Shown piece after piece: positions 9,401-17,339 of a stretch of 64,000 nucleotides of DNA. The stretch spans positions 124,001 through 188,000 of the forward strand of contig CAVQIB010000021.1 of NCBI GenBank assembly GCA_963712435.1, in the 5' to 3' direction. A model generated the notes under the pieces. It had not been told where the DNA came from. It worked only from the letters and a program-made list of their open reading frames with translations, and searched no databases. A program made the translations under genes and the position numbers. How positions within the stretch are numbered: the first letter of the stretch is position 1; each line of letters begins with the position of its first letter. The DNA comes from Rhodoplanes sp963712435. GTDB lineage: Bacteria > Pseudomonadota > Alphaproteobacteria > Rhizobiales > Xanthobacteraceae.

Positions 9401-9976
9401 CCCTGGTGGCGCTGCTGACCCTCTTGCGTGTGCGTCGCCCACGCGGCGTAGCGGGCGGCGATGTCCAGTGCGTCCGCATGCTCGTTCTCCGTGTCGAGGC
9501 GGGCGGCGACCCATTCGGCGAAGCGGAGCTCGGTGAGTTCGCCGCCGATCAGCGCTTCGACCTCGCCGCGCAGCGCGTCGCCATCGAAGGATTGCGCGAC
9601 CTGCGGCCCGTGCTTCTTCATGGCGCGGCGCTGCACGAACAGCCGCTTCACCGAGTACAGCGCGCCGAGCGCATCGTGCCGCGCCTTCAGCGCACGCAGA
9701 TCTGCGCCAATGCCGAACAACTCGCCGATGAAGTCGTCGAGATGCGGCGCAAGCGCAATGACGAGCTCGGATTCGTCCTTGCCGGCGACCGTGTCCGGCA
9801 GCGCGCGCGCGGCGAGGAGGCGGTCATGCAGGGCGGCGTCGCCGTCCTTGAGAAAGGCCACGAACGCCGCGTCGAGCGAGACAAGTCCCTCGCGGCGATA
9901 AAGTCCGTCGAAGGTCGCGCCGAAGCCGAGCGCAAGCTCATCGTGCGGCGGCGCATCCGCGCGAGATTTCGGCCAT
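6454..9976 (-). CDS. GltD-like flavoprotein fused to PyrK/FNR-like module; probable start frameshifted
   Basis: The clean frame from about 9930 to 6454 encodes more than 1,130 residues. Counting from position 9861: an N-terminal extension; iron-sulfur cysteines near 213 (YCIWCHNQGKDSC) and in the segment RICNDCMKSCIYQ, as in GltD and dihydropyrimidine dehydrogenase; an FAD loop VLVVGLGPAGFT near 352; an NAD(P) loop VVVIGGGLTAID near 530. A ferredoxin-reductase/PyrK-like half follows, with VLLVGGGLGNAV near 922 and a four-cysteine C-terminal cluster (CMMKEICAQC...C) near 1058. It should move electrons between NAD(P)H, flavins and an iron-sulfur acceptor. The plausible start is ATG 9976 (MAEISR) joined by removing one base near 9960 to DAPPHDELALGFGATFDG; no good in-frame start exists otherwise. 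It lies downstream of the rubrerythrin gene across a palindrome. Confidence 0.8.
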
Positions 9977-10040
9977 ATCGCCGCGTTTCGGTAGAATGTT
10001 TGGTTTCATCTCGTCTGCCCCGGCGGCCGGCCCTGAAATG

Positions 10041-10066
10041 CGAAAGGGCCCGATCGGGCCCTTTCG
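10041..10066. terminator. 26-base perfect palindrome, probable terminator
   Basis: CGAAAGGGCCCGA is followed immediately by its reverse complement, making a perfect 26-base palindrome with an AAAGGGCCC/GGGCCCTTT core. It lies 59 bases after the rubrerythrin stop and 65 bases before the proposed start of the flavoprotein gene. A GC stem ending in a TTT run fits an intrinsic terminator in either direction; a protein-binding site is the alternative. Confidence 0.6.
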
Positions 10067-10125
10067 CCAAAGGCGGTCAACCGTCGCTCACTCATATGGT
10101 CTTGGTCGTTGCTTTCTCAGCCGGT

Positions 10126-10776
10126 TCAGCTTGCGAGCATGCCCGCCTTGCCCTTCGACCAGCGCTGGAACTCGGTTTCGAGCAGCGCGACATGCTCGAC
10201 TTCCTCGGCGGCGAGTTCCTTGTACAGGTCCTGCTCCGCCGATCCTTCCGGCACCGTGTCGGCGCGATTGCTGAAGAAATCCACGGCCCGCTTCTCGAAG
10301 GTGATGGCGGTGCGGAACAGCGTTTCCGGATCGTCGATCTTGCCTTCGACGCCGGCCTGGATCGCCGCGAGATCGACGCGGAACCCGTCGGCCGGATCGG
10401 GAACATGGACGTGGTAACGCCGCGACAGCGTATCCATGTGCTCGTGTTCCATGGCCGAAAACTTGGTGAACAGCGCCTTGAGGACCGGGTCCGCCACGCT
10501 ATCGGCGGCGCGCTGATAGAAGGCCTTGCCGCCCAGCTCGATCTGGAAGGCGATGCGGATCGCGTTGAGCGAGGCTTCGTCGGAAATGCCCGTACGCTCG
10601 AGCATCTTCAACTGGCCGCCGCAATGGGGGCACATGCCATAGGGAAAGGCGAAGCCCTCGCTGACTTTACCGCAAGCTTGGCAGCGCCACTGCAAGGTGG
10701 CGTCCGCGCAGCAGATGTAGGATTCGTCCGTCTCCAGCTCCTGTTGGCATTTCGGACACACGCCGCTCCCTGTCAT
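10126..10776 (-). CDS. Rubrerythrin-family ferritin-like protein with N-terminal zinc ribbons
   Basis: A 216-residue protein. The first 60 residues carry paired cysteines (CPKC, CC, CQAC, CPHC) forming two zinc-ribbon or rubredoxin-like knuckles. The rest is a four-helix ferritin-like domain with carboxylate/histidine ligands in IELGGKAFYQRA, MEHEHMDTLSRR, ITFEKRAVDFF and AAEEVEHVALLE, as in rubrerythrins. Family members reduce peroxide or handle oxygen using electrons from reduced rubredoxin or ferredoxin-type donors. Here the ribbon precedes the diiron domain (reverse of classical rubrerythrin). It is flanked on the same strand by two large flavin/iron-sulfur oxidoreductases, which are the likely electron sources. 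ATG 10776 is preceded on the minus strand by a purine-rich AAGAAGGGTTACG. Confidence 0.85.
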   Translation of the reverse strand: MTGSGVCPKCQQELETDESYICCADATLQWRCQACGKVSEGFAFPYGMCPHCGGQLKMLERTGISDEASLNAIRIAFQIELGGKAFYQRAADSVADPVLKALFTKFSAMEHEHMDTLSRRYHVHVPDPADGFRVDLAAIQAGVEGKIDDPETLFRTAITFEKRAVDFFSNRADTVPEGSAEQDLYKELAAEEVEHVALLETEFQRWSKGKAGMLAS

Positions 10777-10943
10777 CGTTCGTAACCCTTCTTATCTTGA
10801 TGGTTTACTGCAATATCTGACCCGACGCGCCTGACGCCGCCGGCCGACAATTGTCTGACCATACGAGCGCGCGGCCCCATGTCAACCTTGGCGGCGCGGC
10901 GAGCAGGCGCTCGCCGCGCACGTCGTTTGTCGCACGCGGCGGA

Positions 10944-13346
10944 TCACTCGGCGGCGGGCGCGCTCGCGGCGACCTGATCCTGCGCCGCGATGGCCTCCGC
11001 GCTCGGACGAGCGCCGACGGGAGCGCCCGGAACGAACGCTTCGGCGTCCTCCTTCGTGACCGGCCACTTGCTCTTGCCCATCTGCAGCCAGGCGGCGATC
11101 GATTTCGCCGCGCGCCGGCCGGCGCCCATCGCGAGGATCACCGTCGCGCCGCCGGTGACGATGTCGCCGCCCGCGAACACGCCGGGCAGGTTGGTGGCCT
11201 GCGTGTCGTCGCTCGCGGCGATGTTGCCCCATTTGTTGAGGCTGAGGTCGGGCGTCGCCTGCCCGATAATGGGATTGGGCTTGGTGCCGAGCGCATAGAT
11301 GACGGTGTCGCATTCGAGCTCGATGAACTCGTCAAGCGCGACCGGCTTGCGGCGTCCGCGCTCGTCGGGCTCGCCCAGGGTCATCTTCTGCACCTTCATG
11401 CCGCGCACATTGCCGTCGTCGTCGATGAGGATTTCGACCGGCGTATGCAGGAAGAAGAACTCGATGCCTTCTTCCTTGGCGTGGCGCAGTTCTTCGATGC
11501 GCGCGGGCGCTTCGGCCTCCGACCGCCGATAGACGCAGCGAACCGTCGGAACGCCGAGGCGCTTGGCGACGCGCAGGCAGTCCATCGCGGTATTGCCGGC
11601 GCCGATGACGACCACGCTCTTGCCGACGCTGATCGGCGTATCGAGGAACGGGAAGCGGTCGCCGCCCATGAGATTGACGCGCGTCAGGAACTCGTTGGCC
11701 GAATAGACCTGGCCCGCGAATTCGCCCGGGATGCCGAGGAAGGACGGCGCGCCCGCGCCCGCCGCCACGAACAGGGCGTCGTAACCCATCCGGCCGAACA
11801 GGTCCGGCAGCGTGAAGGTCTTGCCGATGACTTTGTTGGTCTCGAACCGCACGCCCATGTCTTTCAGGCGCTTGATCTCCCGGTCGATGATGTCGCGCGG
11901 CAGGCGGAAGCTCGGAATGCCGTATTGCAGCACCCCGCCCAGCACGTGCAGCGCTTCGTAGACCGTCACGCTCGCTCCGAACCGCACGAGGTCGGCGGCG
12001 GCGGCGAGCCCGGCCGGTCCCGAGCCGACGATCGCCACCTTGCCGAGCGGATGCTCGATCACCGGCGGAACCGCCTTGGGCGGATGCGCGTGGTCGCCGA
12101 CGAAGCGCTCGAGCCGGCCGATGCCGACGGATTCGAGTTTCCGCCCCTTGTTGCGGACGAGGATGCACTGCGCCTCGCACTGCGTTTCCTGCGGGCACAC
12201 GCGCCCGCAGATCGAGGGGAAGATGCTCGACTCGTAGATCGTCTCGAGCGCGCCGTCGACGTCGCGCACCAGCAGCTTGCGGATGAAGGTCGGGATGTCG
12301 ATGCCGACCGGGCAGCCGGCGACGCAGGTCGGCTTCGCGCACTGGATGCAGCGCTCGGCCTCGCGCAGCGCGTCGGCGATCGAATAGCCGAGATTGACTT
12401 CCTTGAAGTTCTGCGCGCGCTCGTGCGGATCGCGTTCCGGCATGCGCACCTGATCGGCCTCGAGCGCGGAGAATTTCTTGTAATTGCGCTTGCCGTCGAT
12501 GATCAGCTGCTTTTCCACCTTGCAGACGTGATCGAAATCCTCGTTGGCCAGGGTCTCCTGGCGCTTGAAGCGCCGCTGCCGCGAATAGAGCTCCTTGAAG
12601 TCGACCAGATGGCCGTCGAAATCGGGCCCGTCGACGCAGGCGAACTTGACCTCTCCGCCCACGGTCACCCGGCAGGAGCCGCACATTCCGGTGCCGTCCA
12701 CCATGATGGTGTTGAGCGAGACCATGGTCTTCACGCCGAACGGCCGGGTGGTCTCGACGCAGGCGTTCATCATCGGCAGCGGGCCGATCGCGATCACGAG
12801 ATCCGGCTTTTCGCGCTCCAGCACCTCCTGCAATGCGGCGGTGACCAGGCCCGGCTTGCCGTAGCTGCCGTCGTCGGTGCAGATGATCAACTCGTCGGAG
12901 CAGCTGCGGAACTTGTCCTCCCAGAACACCAGGTCCTTGTTGCGGAAGCCCATGATCGCGGTGGTGCGGTTGCCTTCCTCCTTGAAGGCGCGCAGCTGCG
13001 GGAACACTGGCGCGACGCCGAGCCCCCCGCCGACCAGCACCACATGACCGACCTTGTCCACGTGTTGCGGCAGTCCCAGCGGACCGACGAAATCGGGGAA
13101 ATGGTCGCCCTCCTTGAAGTCGTCGCGCATCTCGTGCGTCGTCTTGCCGAGCGTCTGGACGACCATCGTGATGGTGCCGCGCTCGCGGTCGAAATCCGCG
13201 ACGGTGAGCGGGATGCGCTCGCCGCCGTCATAAAGGCGCAGCATGACGAAGTGCCCCGGCTTCGCCGATTGCGCGATGTCGGGCGCATGAACCTCCCAGA
13301 GGAAGGTCGCATCGGAAAAAGCTTCGCGGCGAACGATTGGGTACAT
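10944..13346 (-). CDS. Fused NfnA-NfnB-like ferredoxin:NADP oxidoreductase (GltD-like)
   Basis: An 800-residue cytoplasmic iron-sulfur flavoprotein. Residues 1-280 match NfnA/PyrK-type subunits: MYPIVRREAFSDATFLWEV, FAD-binding GERIPLTVADF, nucleotide site VLVGGGLGVAPVFPQL, and a 2Fe-2S site GTGMCGSCRVTVGG...FACVDGPDFDGH near 219. Residues 300-800 match NfnB/GltD: cysteine blocks CIQCAKPTCVAGCP near 332 and ICGRVCPQETQCEAQC, an FAD loop VAIVGSGPAGLA near 435 and a pyridine-nucleotide loop VVVIGAGNTAMD near 575. In anaerobes the two-subunit enzyme couples NADH, NADPH and ferredoxin by electron bifurcation. Here the subunits are one polypeptide in the order A-B. Whether it bifurcates or simply oxidises NAD(P)H is not decidable from sequence. 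It is upstream of the rubrerythrin gene on the same strand. Confidence 0.88.
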   Translation of the reverse strand: MYPIVRREAFSDATFLWEVHAPDIAQSAKPGHFVMLRLYDGGERIPLTVADFDRERGTITMVVQTLGKTTHEMRDDFKEGDHFPDFVGPLGLPQHVDKVGHVVLVGGGLGVAPVFPQLRAFKEEGNRTTAIMGFRNKDLVFWEDKFRSCSDELIICTDDGSYGKPGLVTAALQEVLEREKPDLVIAIGPLPMMNACVETTRPFGVKTMVSLNTIMVDGTGMCGSCRVTVGGEVKFACVDGPDFDGHLVDFKELYSRQRRFKRQETLANEDFDHVCKVEKQLIIDGKRNYKKFSALEADQVRMPERDPHERAQNFKEVNLGYSIADALREAERCIQCAKPTCVAGCPVGIDIPTFIRKLLVRDVDGALETIYESSIFPSICGRVCPQETQCEAQCILVRNKGRKLESVGIGRLERFVGDHAHPPKAVPPVIEHPLGKVAIVGSGPAGLAAAADLVRFGASVTVYEALHVLGGVLQYGIPSFRLPRDIIDREIKRLKDMGVRFETNKVIGKTFTLPDLFGRMGYDALFVAAGAGAPSFLGIPGEFAGQVYSANEFLTRVNLMGGDRFPFLDTPISVGKSVVVIGAGNTAMDCLRVAKRLGVPTVRCVYRRSEAEAPARIEELRHAKEEGIEFFFLHTPVEILIDDDGNVRGMKVQKMTLGEPDERGRRKPVALDEFIELECDTVIYALGTKPNPIIGQATPDLSLNKWGNIAASDDTQATNLPGVFAGGDIVTGGATVILAMGAGRRAAKSIAAWLQMGKSKWPVTKEDAEAFVPGAPVGARPSAEAIAAQDQVAASAPAAE

Positions 13347-13721
13347 TCCTCACCTCGACTTTGGGCGTGCGCGCGGGCTCGTTGCTTTGGCCGGCTGGGC
13401 GATCGCGCCCAGCTGAAACGGAAATGGCTGGCTTCGCCCGCGGACCGAAGTGGCCGCGCGCGGACCCACGCTGGTTCAGGATGGTCCATAATGCCCCCTG
13501 CGCGTCTAGTCCACCGGACCAAATACTTACCTTGCGAAAATATCCGTCATTCTACGTACTCCAAGCCAAGGTAAGATTCCTCGTCCGCGACCGAGAGCAG
13601 CGCAAGAGGGGCCGCCGCGCCGCTCCTCGACCGGGGCGATGGGGTTGCCCATGTTTCGACGAAGTTTGCGTGTCAAAGGCGCCAAGAGCCGCGATATTCC
13701 GAACTGTCCCGGAGCTGACCG
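13347..13721. other. Divergent intergenic region with promoters only
   Basis: This 375-base gap separates the fused Nfn-like gene (minus) from a DUF2147 gene (plus). I see no coding sequence or RNA gene. A locally AT-richer stretch around 13515-13575 (tacttac, aaaatatccg, tctacgtact) is the likeliest place for promoter elements. The plus-strand gene start is preceded by GGAGCTGACCG. Confidence 0.4.
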
Positions 13722-14309
13722 ATGACCGAGAACGCGCGCCTAATCCGCAAGGCTGGCTATGCGTTGGCTGGCCTGCTGCTCACGACAGCGTCTGTCCTCG
13801 CCGCCGACGTGACCGGCGAATGGTGGATCGAGGGCCGCTTTGGGCGGGTCCGCATCGAAAACTGCAACAACCGCATGTGGGGCCTGATTTCTTGGGAGCA
13901 GGCGTCGGGCGCCGTCGACTTCAACAATCCCGATCCGGCAAAACGTACGCGCGCCACGCTCGGCATGCCGATCCTGCTCGGATTGAAGCAGACGACGGCG
14001 AACCGCTGGGAAGGCGACGTCTATAGCCCGGAGAACGGAAAAACCTATTCCGTCAATATCAGCCTGATAAACCCGGATCAGCTGCGGCTGCAGGGATGCG
14101 TCCTTGGGTTCCTGTGCGGCGGACAAGTCTGGGCGCGCGCGCCGGTGGGGCCGAAGGCGAACGCCGCCGCGGCCGCAACCGCGCCGAAGCCGACCCAGAC
14201 GGCCAATGCCGGAAATCTTCCCCCGGGGGCCAACGGTCCGCCGAAAGCCGCCCCGTTCGAGACGGCCAAGGATGTCTGCAACGTCGTGTCCGCCTTCAAT
14301 CGGTCCTGA
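13722..14309 (+). CDS. Secreted DUF2147-like protein
   Basis: A 195-residue protein with a signal peptide: a positively charged start (MTENARLIRKAG), a hydrophobic core (YALAGLLLTTASVLA) and cleavage after ASVLAAD. The mature part begins DVTGEWWIEGRFGRVRIENC and continues MWGLISWEQ, KRTRATLGMPILLGLKQ, WEGDVYSPENGKTYSVNISL and LRLQGCVLGFLCGGQVW. This is the layout of DUF2147 periplasmic proteins (a small beta-barrel with GxW and GK-Y motifs). The C-terminal 60 residues are Ala/Pro/Asn-rich and end DVCNVVSAFNRS. Function of the family is not established. It stands alone, divergent from the redox block. Confidence 0.85.
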   Translation: MTENARLIRKAGYALAGLLLTTASVLAADVTGEWWIEGRFGRVRIENCNNRMWGLISWEQASGAVDFNNPDPAKRTRATLGMPILLGLKQTTANRWEGDVYSPENGKTYSVNISLINPDQLRLQGCVLGFLCGGQVWARAPVGPKANAAAAATAPKPTQTANAGNLPPGANGPPKAAPFETAKDVCNVVSAFNRS

Positions 14310-14320
14310 GACGCCGTTCC

Positions 14321-14410
14321 GCCCTCAGTGGTCATGCCCCGCGCGAGGCGGGGGCATCCAGTAATCATTGAGAGCGTGGCGTCCACTGGATCGTCGCTGT
14401 CGCGGGCGAT
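14321..14410. repeat. Dispersed intergenic repeat, copy 1
   Basis: The unit begins ccctcagtggtcatgccc and runs through an imperfect GC hairpin (ccccgcgcgaggcggggg), catccagtaatca, a short spacer, and actggatcg with a gcgggcgatg tail. The same order and nearly the same words recur at 53371-53472, with a 23-base identical core. It lies just after the stop of the DUF2147 gene. This type of repeat is common between genes in Bradyrhizobium-like genomes and may act as a terminator or mRNA end. Confidence 0.75.
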
Positions 14411-14567
14411 GCGCCGGACATAACGGGACTCCGCTTTTCTTCAAAGCGACCGGGTCCCCGCCTTACGCGGGGACGAGCGGAATCCGTTTCGGTTCAACGT
14501 CAGCGGAACGCGCGCTAGTGTTGCGCCACTTTCAAAAGGTTCACATTGCTTCTGTGCACTGATCGGC

Positions 14568-14700
14568 GTGGAACCTCCCCCTGGAAGGGGGAGGTCGGCG
14601 AGCGAAGCTCGCCGGGAGGGGGTCAACCTCACGCGACCCCCACCCCGACCCTCCCCCTTTCAGGGGAGGGAGCGCGAAACGCACTCCCTTGAGGAGACGA
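14568..14700. repeat. GC-rich inverted-repeat cluster between convergent genes
   Basis: Nested hairpins: CCTCCCCCT-ggaa-GGGGGAGG around 14575-14592, GGCGAGC-gaa-GCTCGCC around 14595-14611, and further CCTCCCCC/GGGGGAGG-like arms to 14670. It sits between the converging DUF2147 and hpnN genes, and a related CTCCCC/GGGGAG pattern occurs at 34370-34640. Repeat family of unknown mobility; it may terminate both transcripts. Confidence 0.55.
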
Positions 14701-14717
14701 GCGTTAAAGTCACAACA

Positions 14718-17339
14718 CTAGCCTTCGGCTGCGTGGACCGGCCCCCCTACATCCGCCTTCGCGTTGCGTGGCCGCCCCATCAGCGCGGGCTGGAACAGCA
14801 CCGCGAAACACATCGTGGTCACGAGCGAAAGCGCCAACAGCTCGCCCATGCTGGAGGTGCCGGGATGGTTCGACATCGAAAGGCTGCCGAATGCGGTTGC
14901 GGTCGTGAGTGCGCTCCAGATCACCGCGCGCGTGAGGCTGGACTGCAGGAGGTTGGTCTGCCCCGCGCGCCAGGCCATGATGTAGTAGATCTTGAATGCG
15001 ACGCCGACCCCGAGCAGGAGCGGCAAGGCGATGATGTTGGCGAAGTTCAGCGGCATGCCGATCAGCACGCAGATTTCGAGCGTCAGCACGCCGGCGAGCA
15101 GCAGCGGCACGAGCGTGAGCAGCACGTCGCCGAAGCGCTTGAGCACGATCCACAGCAGGATCGTGATCGACAACAGCGCAAGGATGCCGGCCTGGACGAA
15201 GGCGGAGATCACCGTCTCTCCCGCCCTGAGGATCGAGATCGGCATGCCCGTCGCATTGGGATAGACGGCGAGAACCGCTCGCGCGAACGAACGCAGCACT
15301 TCGGTGTCGTTCGGATCGCCCTTCGGCATCACGTCCACGCGCACGCGGCCGTCGGCCGTGACCCAGTCATGCACGAGTTCGGGCGGCAAGGTTTCGAACG
15401 AGACCGGCTGCGCCTGAAGGCGCTCGCGCCACTCGTCGAGCACGGTCTTGAGCGGCCGCAGGAAGGTGGCCGCGACCGTGTCGCGCGCCGCCTTGTCGGC
15501 GTTCGCGAGCCGGGTGAGGTCGTCCGCCAGGCGTTTCGCCGCATCGGCGCCCGGTCCGGTGCGGCTGCCGACGATTTCGATCGTGAACTCGGCCGCGCGC
15601 CGCAGCGCCGCGATCGTCTCGGCGTCGCTCGGCGCGGGACGCGCCTTGGCATCCAGGGCGGGTCCGAGCTTTTGCTTCAGTTCCGCGATCAGCGCGAGCT
15701 TCTGATCCTGGTGGTCGGGAACGAAGCTTGCCAGCGTCACGACACGCCCCGATTCCGGCAATTGCCGCAGCCGCTCGGCGGTGGCGGCGGCCTCCGCGGG
15801 CGAACGCGCCAGCACGGCGATGGAGTTCGCGCCGAAATTGGGGTCGCTGCTCAGATCGAGCAGGGTCGCGACGAACTCGACGTTCTTGTTGCGCAGATTG
15901 ACCGGGTTGATGTCGAAGCTGAGGAAGTAGAGCAGCGGCGTGCCGAGCAGCGCCATGAGCGCCGTGCCGCCGACCACGGGAATGCGGTAACGCTCGAGGA
16001 AATGATCCACGGGGGCGAGCGCGCGATAGCCGATTTCCTCCGGCTCGCCTCCCGGGTTGAGGACGCTCAGCAGCGCCGGCAGATTGGTGATGCTGGTGAT
16101 GAAAGCGATCACCATTCCAGTGCCGGCGATCACGCCGAGTTCGGATATGCCGCTGTAGTCGGTCGGCGTGAACGACAGGAATGCGGCGGTGACCGCGGCT
16201 GCGGCGAGCGTCAGCGGTGCGCCGATCCGCTTGGCGGTTTCGAGCAGGGCCGTGTGCAGATCGTCCGTGTCGTGACGCTCGGTGCGGTAGCGCACCGCGA
16301 ACTGAATGCCGAAATCGACGCCGAGTCCGATGAACAGGACGGCGAAGGCGATCGAGATGGGATTGAGCGCATCGACCATCATAAGGCCGAGGGCGGCGGT
16401 CGCGGCGAGCCCGACGAACATGTTGAGGAACACGGCCGCAATGAGCTTGCCCGAACGCAGGGCGAGCCACAGGATGACCAGCACCACGACGATCGTTGCG
16501 CCGGTGTCCCGCAGGGCGCCGTCCCGAACCGTCGAGAATTCCTCGTCCGCCATGGCGACCGGACCGGTCAGCCGCACGCGCGCCCGGTACGCCTCGGCAA
16601 GATCGAGGTCGCTCGCGGCGCTTCTGATCGCCTCGGCGCCGCGCCCGCCCGGCTCGAGCGCGGAGAAATCGAGCACCGGCCGGACCTGGATCAGGCCGCG
16701 CAATTGAGCGGGCCCGCCGGCGCGTTCGTTCATCAGGCCCTGCCAGGAGAAAGTGGCCTCGCCTCCGGAGAGCACCGTCTCGACCGTCTCGGCGGCGGCG
16801 GTCAGCGGCCGGGCCAGATCATCGGTCGACACCATATTGCCGCGCACGCCGGACATCAGCAGCGTCACCACCTGCGTCAATCCGCGCAAGCTCGGATCCG
16901 TGACAAGCGTGCGCACGAGCGGTCCGGCCTGCGCCAGCGCCGACGTCGTCTTCGAGAGCTCCTCGACCGGGAGGAACAACAAACCCTGACGCGCAAAAAA
17001 CGCGCCGCTGGCGACCTCCTCGACCGAGCGGAACTCGGTCTTGTTCGCCTGCAACCTCTGGGCCAGCGCGCGCGTGGCGCTCGAGGCCAGTTCCGAAGTG
17101 GGTGCGTCGACCACCACGAGGATGGAATCATAGCGGCCGGGGAACGACTTCTCGAAGTCGAGCTCCCGCTGCCGCCAATCGAGCGTCGGCGAGAGCAGTT
17201 TGTTGATGTCCGTGTTGATCGCAAAGTGCGTCGCCGCGTAGTAGGCGGACGCGATCCCCAGCAAAGCGTAAGCGGCGATGATTGCCTTCGGGTGCCGAAT
17301 GCAAAATCGTACAACGTGAACAATTGCGGAAACAAGCAT
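14718..17339 (-). CDS. hpnN: Hopanoid transporter HpnN (RND superfamily)
   Basis: An 873-residue inner-membrane RND protein that moves hopanoids from the inner to the outer membrane. It has an N-terminal helix (CIRHPKAIIAAYALLGIA), a large periplasmic loop (about residues 40-250), a block of helices (GATIVVVLVILWLALRSGK to NLPALLSVLNPG), a second periplasmic domain (about 430-690) and a final helical block (AGILALLSITILLWIVLKR to MCFAVLFQPALMGRP). The motifs FAVLFIGLGVDFGIQFAVRY and LPLLLGVGVAFKIYYIMAWR are the paired conserved TM4/TM10 segments of the HpnN family. It lacks the fusion-protein partner of drug efflux RNDs, as expected. It lies near hpnH and the hpnCDEF operon, which supports the assignment. 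No base shifts are present. Confidence 0.93.
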   Translation of the reverse strand: MLVSAIVHVVRFCIRHPKAIIAAYALLGIASAYYAATHFAINTDINKLLSPTLDWRQRELDFEKSFPGRYDSILVVVDAPTSELASSATRALAQRLQANKTEFRSVEEVASGAFFARQGLLFLPVEELSKTTSALAQAGPLVRTLVTDPSLRGLTQVVTLLMSGVRGNMVSTDDLARPLTAAAETVETVLSGGEATFSWQGLMNERAGGPAQLRGLIQVRPVLDFSALEPGGRGAEAIRSAASDLDLAEAYRARVRLTGPVAMADEEFSTVRDGALRDTGATIVVVLVILWLALRSGKLIAAVFLNMFVGLAATAALGLMMVDALNPISIAFAVLFIGLGVDFGIQFAVRYRTERHDTDDLHTALLETAKRIGAPLTLAAAAVTAAFLSFTPTDYSGISELGVIAGTGMVIAFITSITNLPALLSVLNPGGEPEEIGYRALAPVDHFLERYRIPVVGGTALMALLGTPLLYFLSFDINPVNLRNKNVEFVATLLDLSSDPNFGANSIAVLARSPAEAAATAERLRQLPESGRVVTLASFVPDHQDQKLALIAELKQKLGPALDAKARPAPSDAETIAALRRAAEFTIEIVGSRTGPGADAAKRLADDLTRLANADKAARDTVAATFLRPLKTVLDEWRERLQAQPVSFETLPPELVHDWVTADGRVRVDVMPKGDPNDTEVLRSFARAVLAVYPNATGMPISILRAGETVISAFVQAGILALLSITILLWIVLKRFGDVLLTLVPLLLAGVLTLEICVLIGMPLNFANIIALPLLLGVGVAFKIYYIMAWRAGQTNLLQSSLTRAVIWSALTTATAFGSLSMSNHPGTSSMGELLALSLVTTMCFAVLFQPALMGRPRNAKADVGGPVHAAEG

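Noticed and set aside
6454..9930. Naming the large flavoprotein glutamate synthase small chain
   Set aside because: The GltD-like module is present, but there is no GltB partner and a PyrK-like half is attached, so glutamate synthesis is not supported.
8746..10785. A 679-codon plus-strand frame opposite the flavoprotein and rubrerythrin genes
   Set aside because: It spans two conserved minus-strand genes and the palindrome between them, has no ribosome binding site and no family signature.
10851..13574. A 907-codon open frame on the plus strand opposite the fused Nfn-like gene
   Set aside because: It is the antisense shadow of a strongly conserved gene. In GC-rich DNA such frames stay open by codon bias; its peptide is rich in Arg, Ala, His and Asp with no domain.
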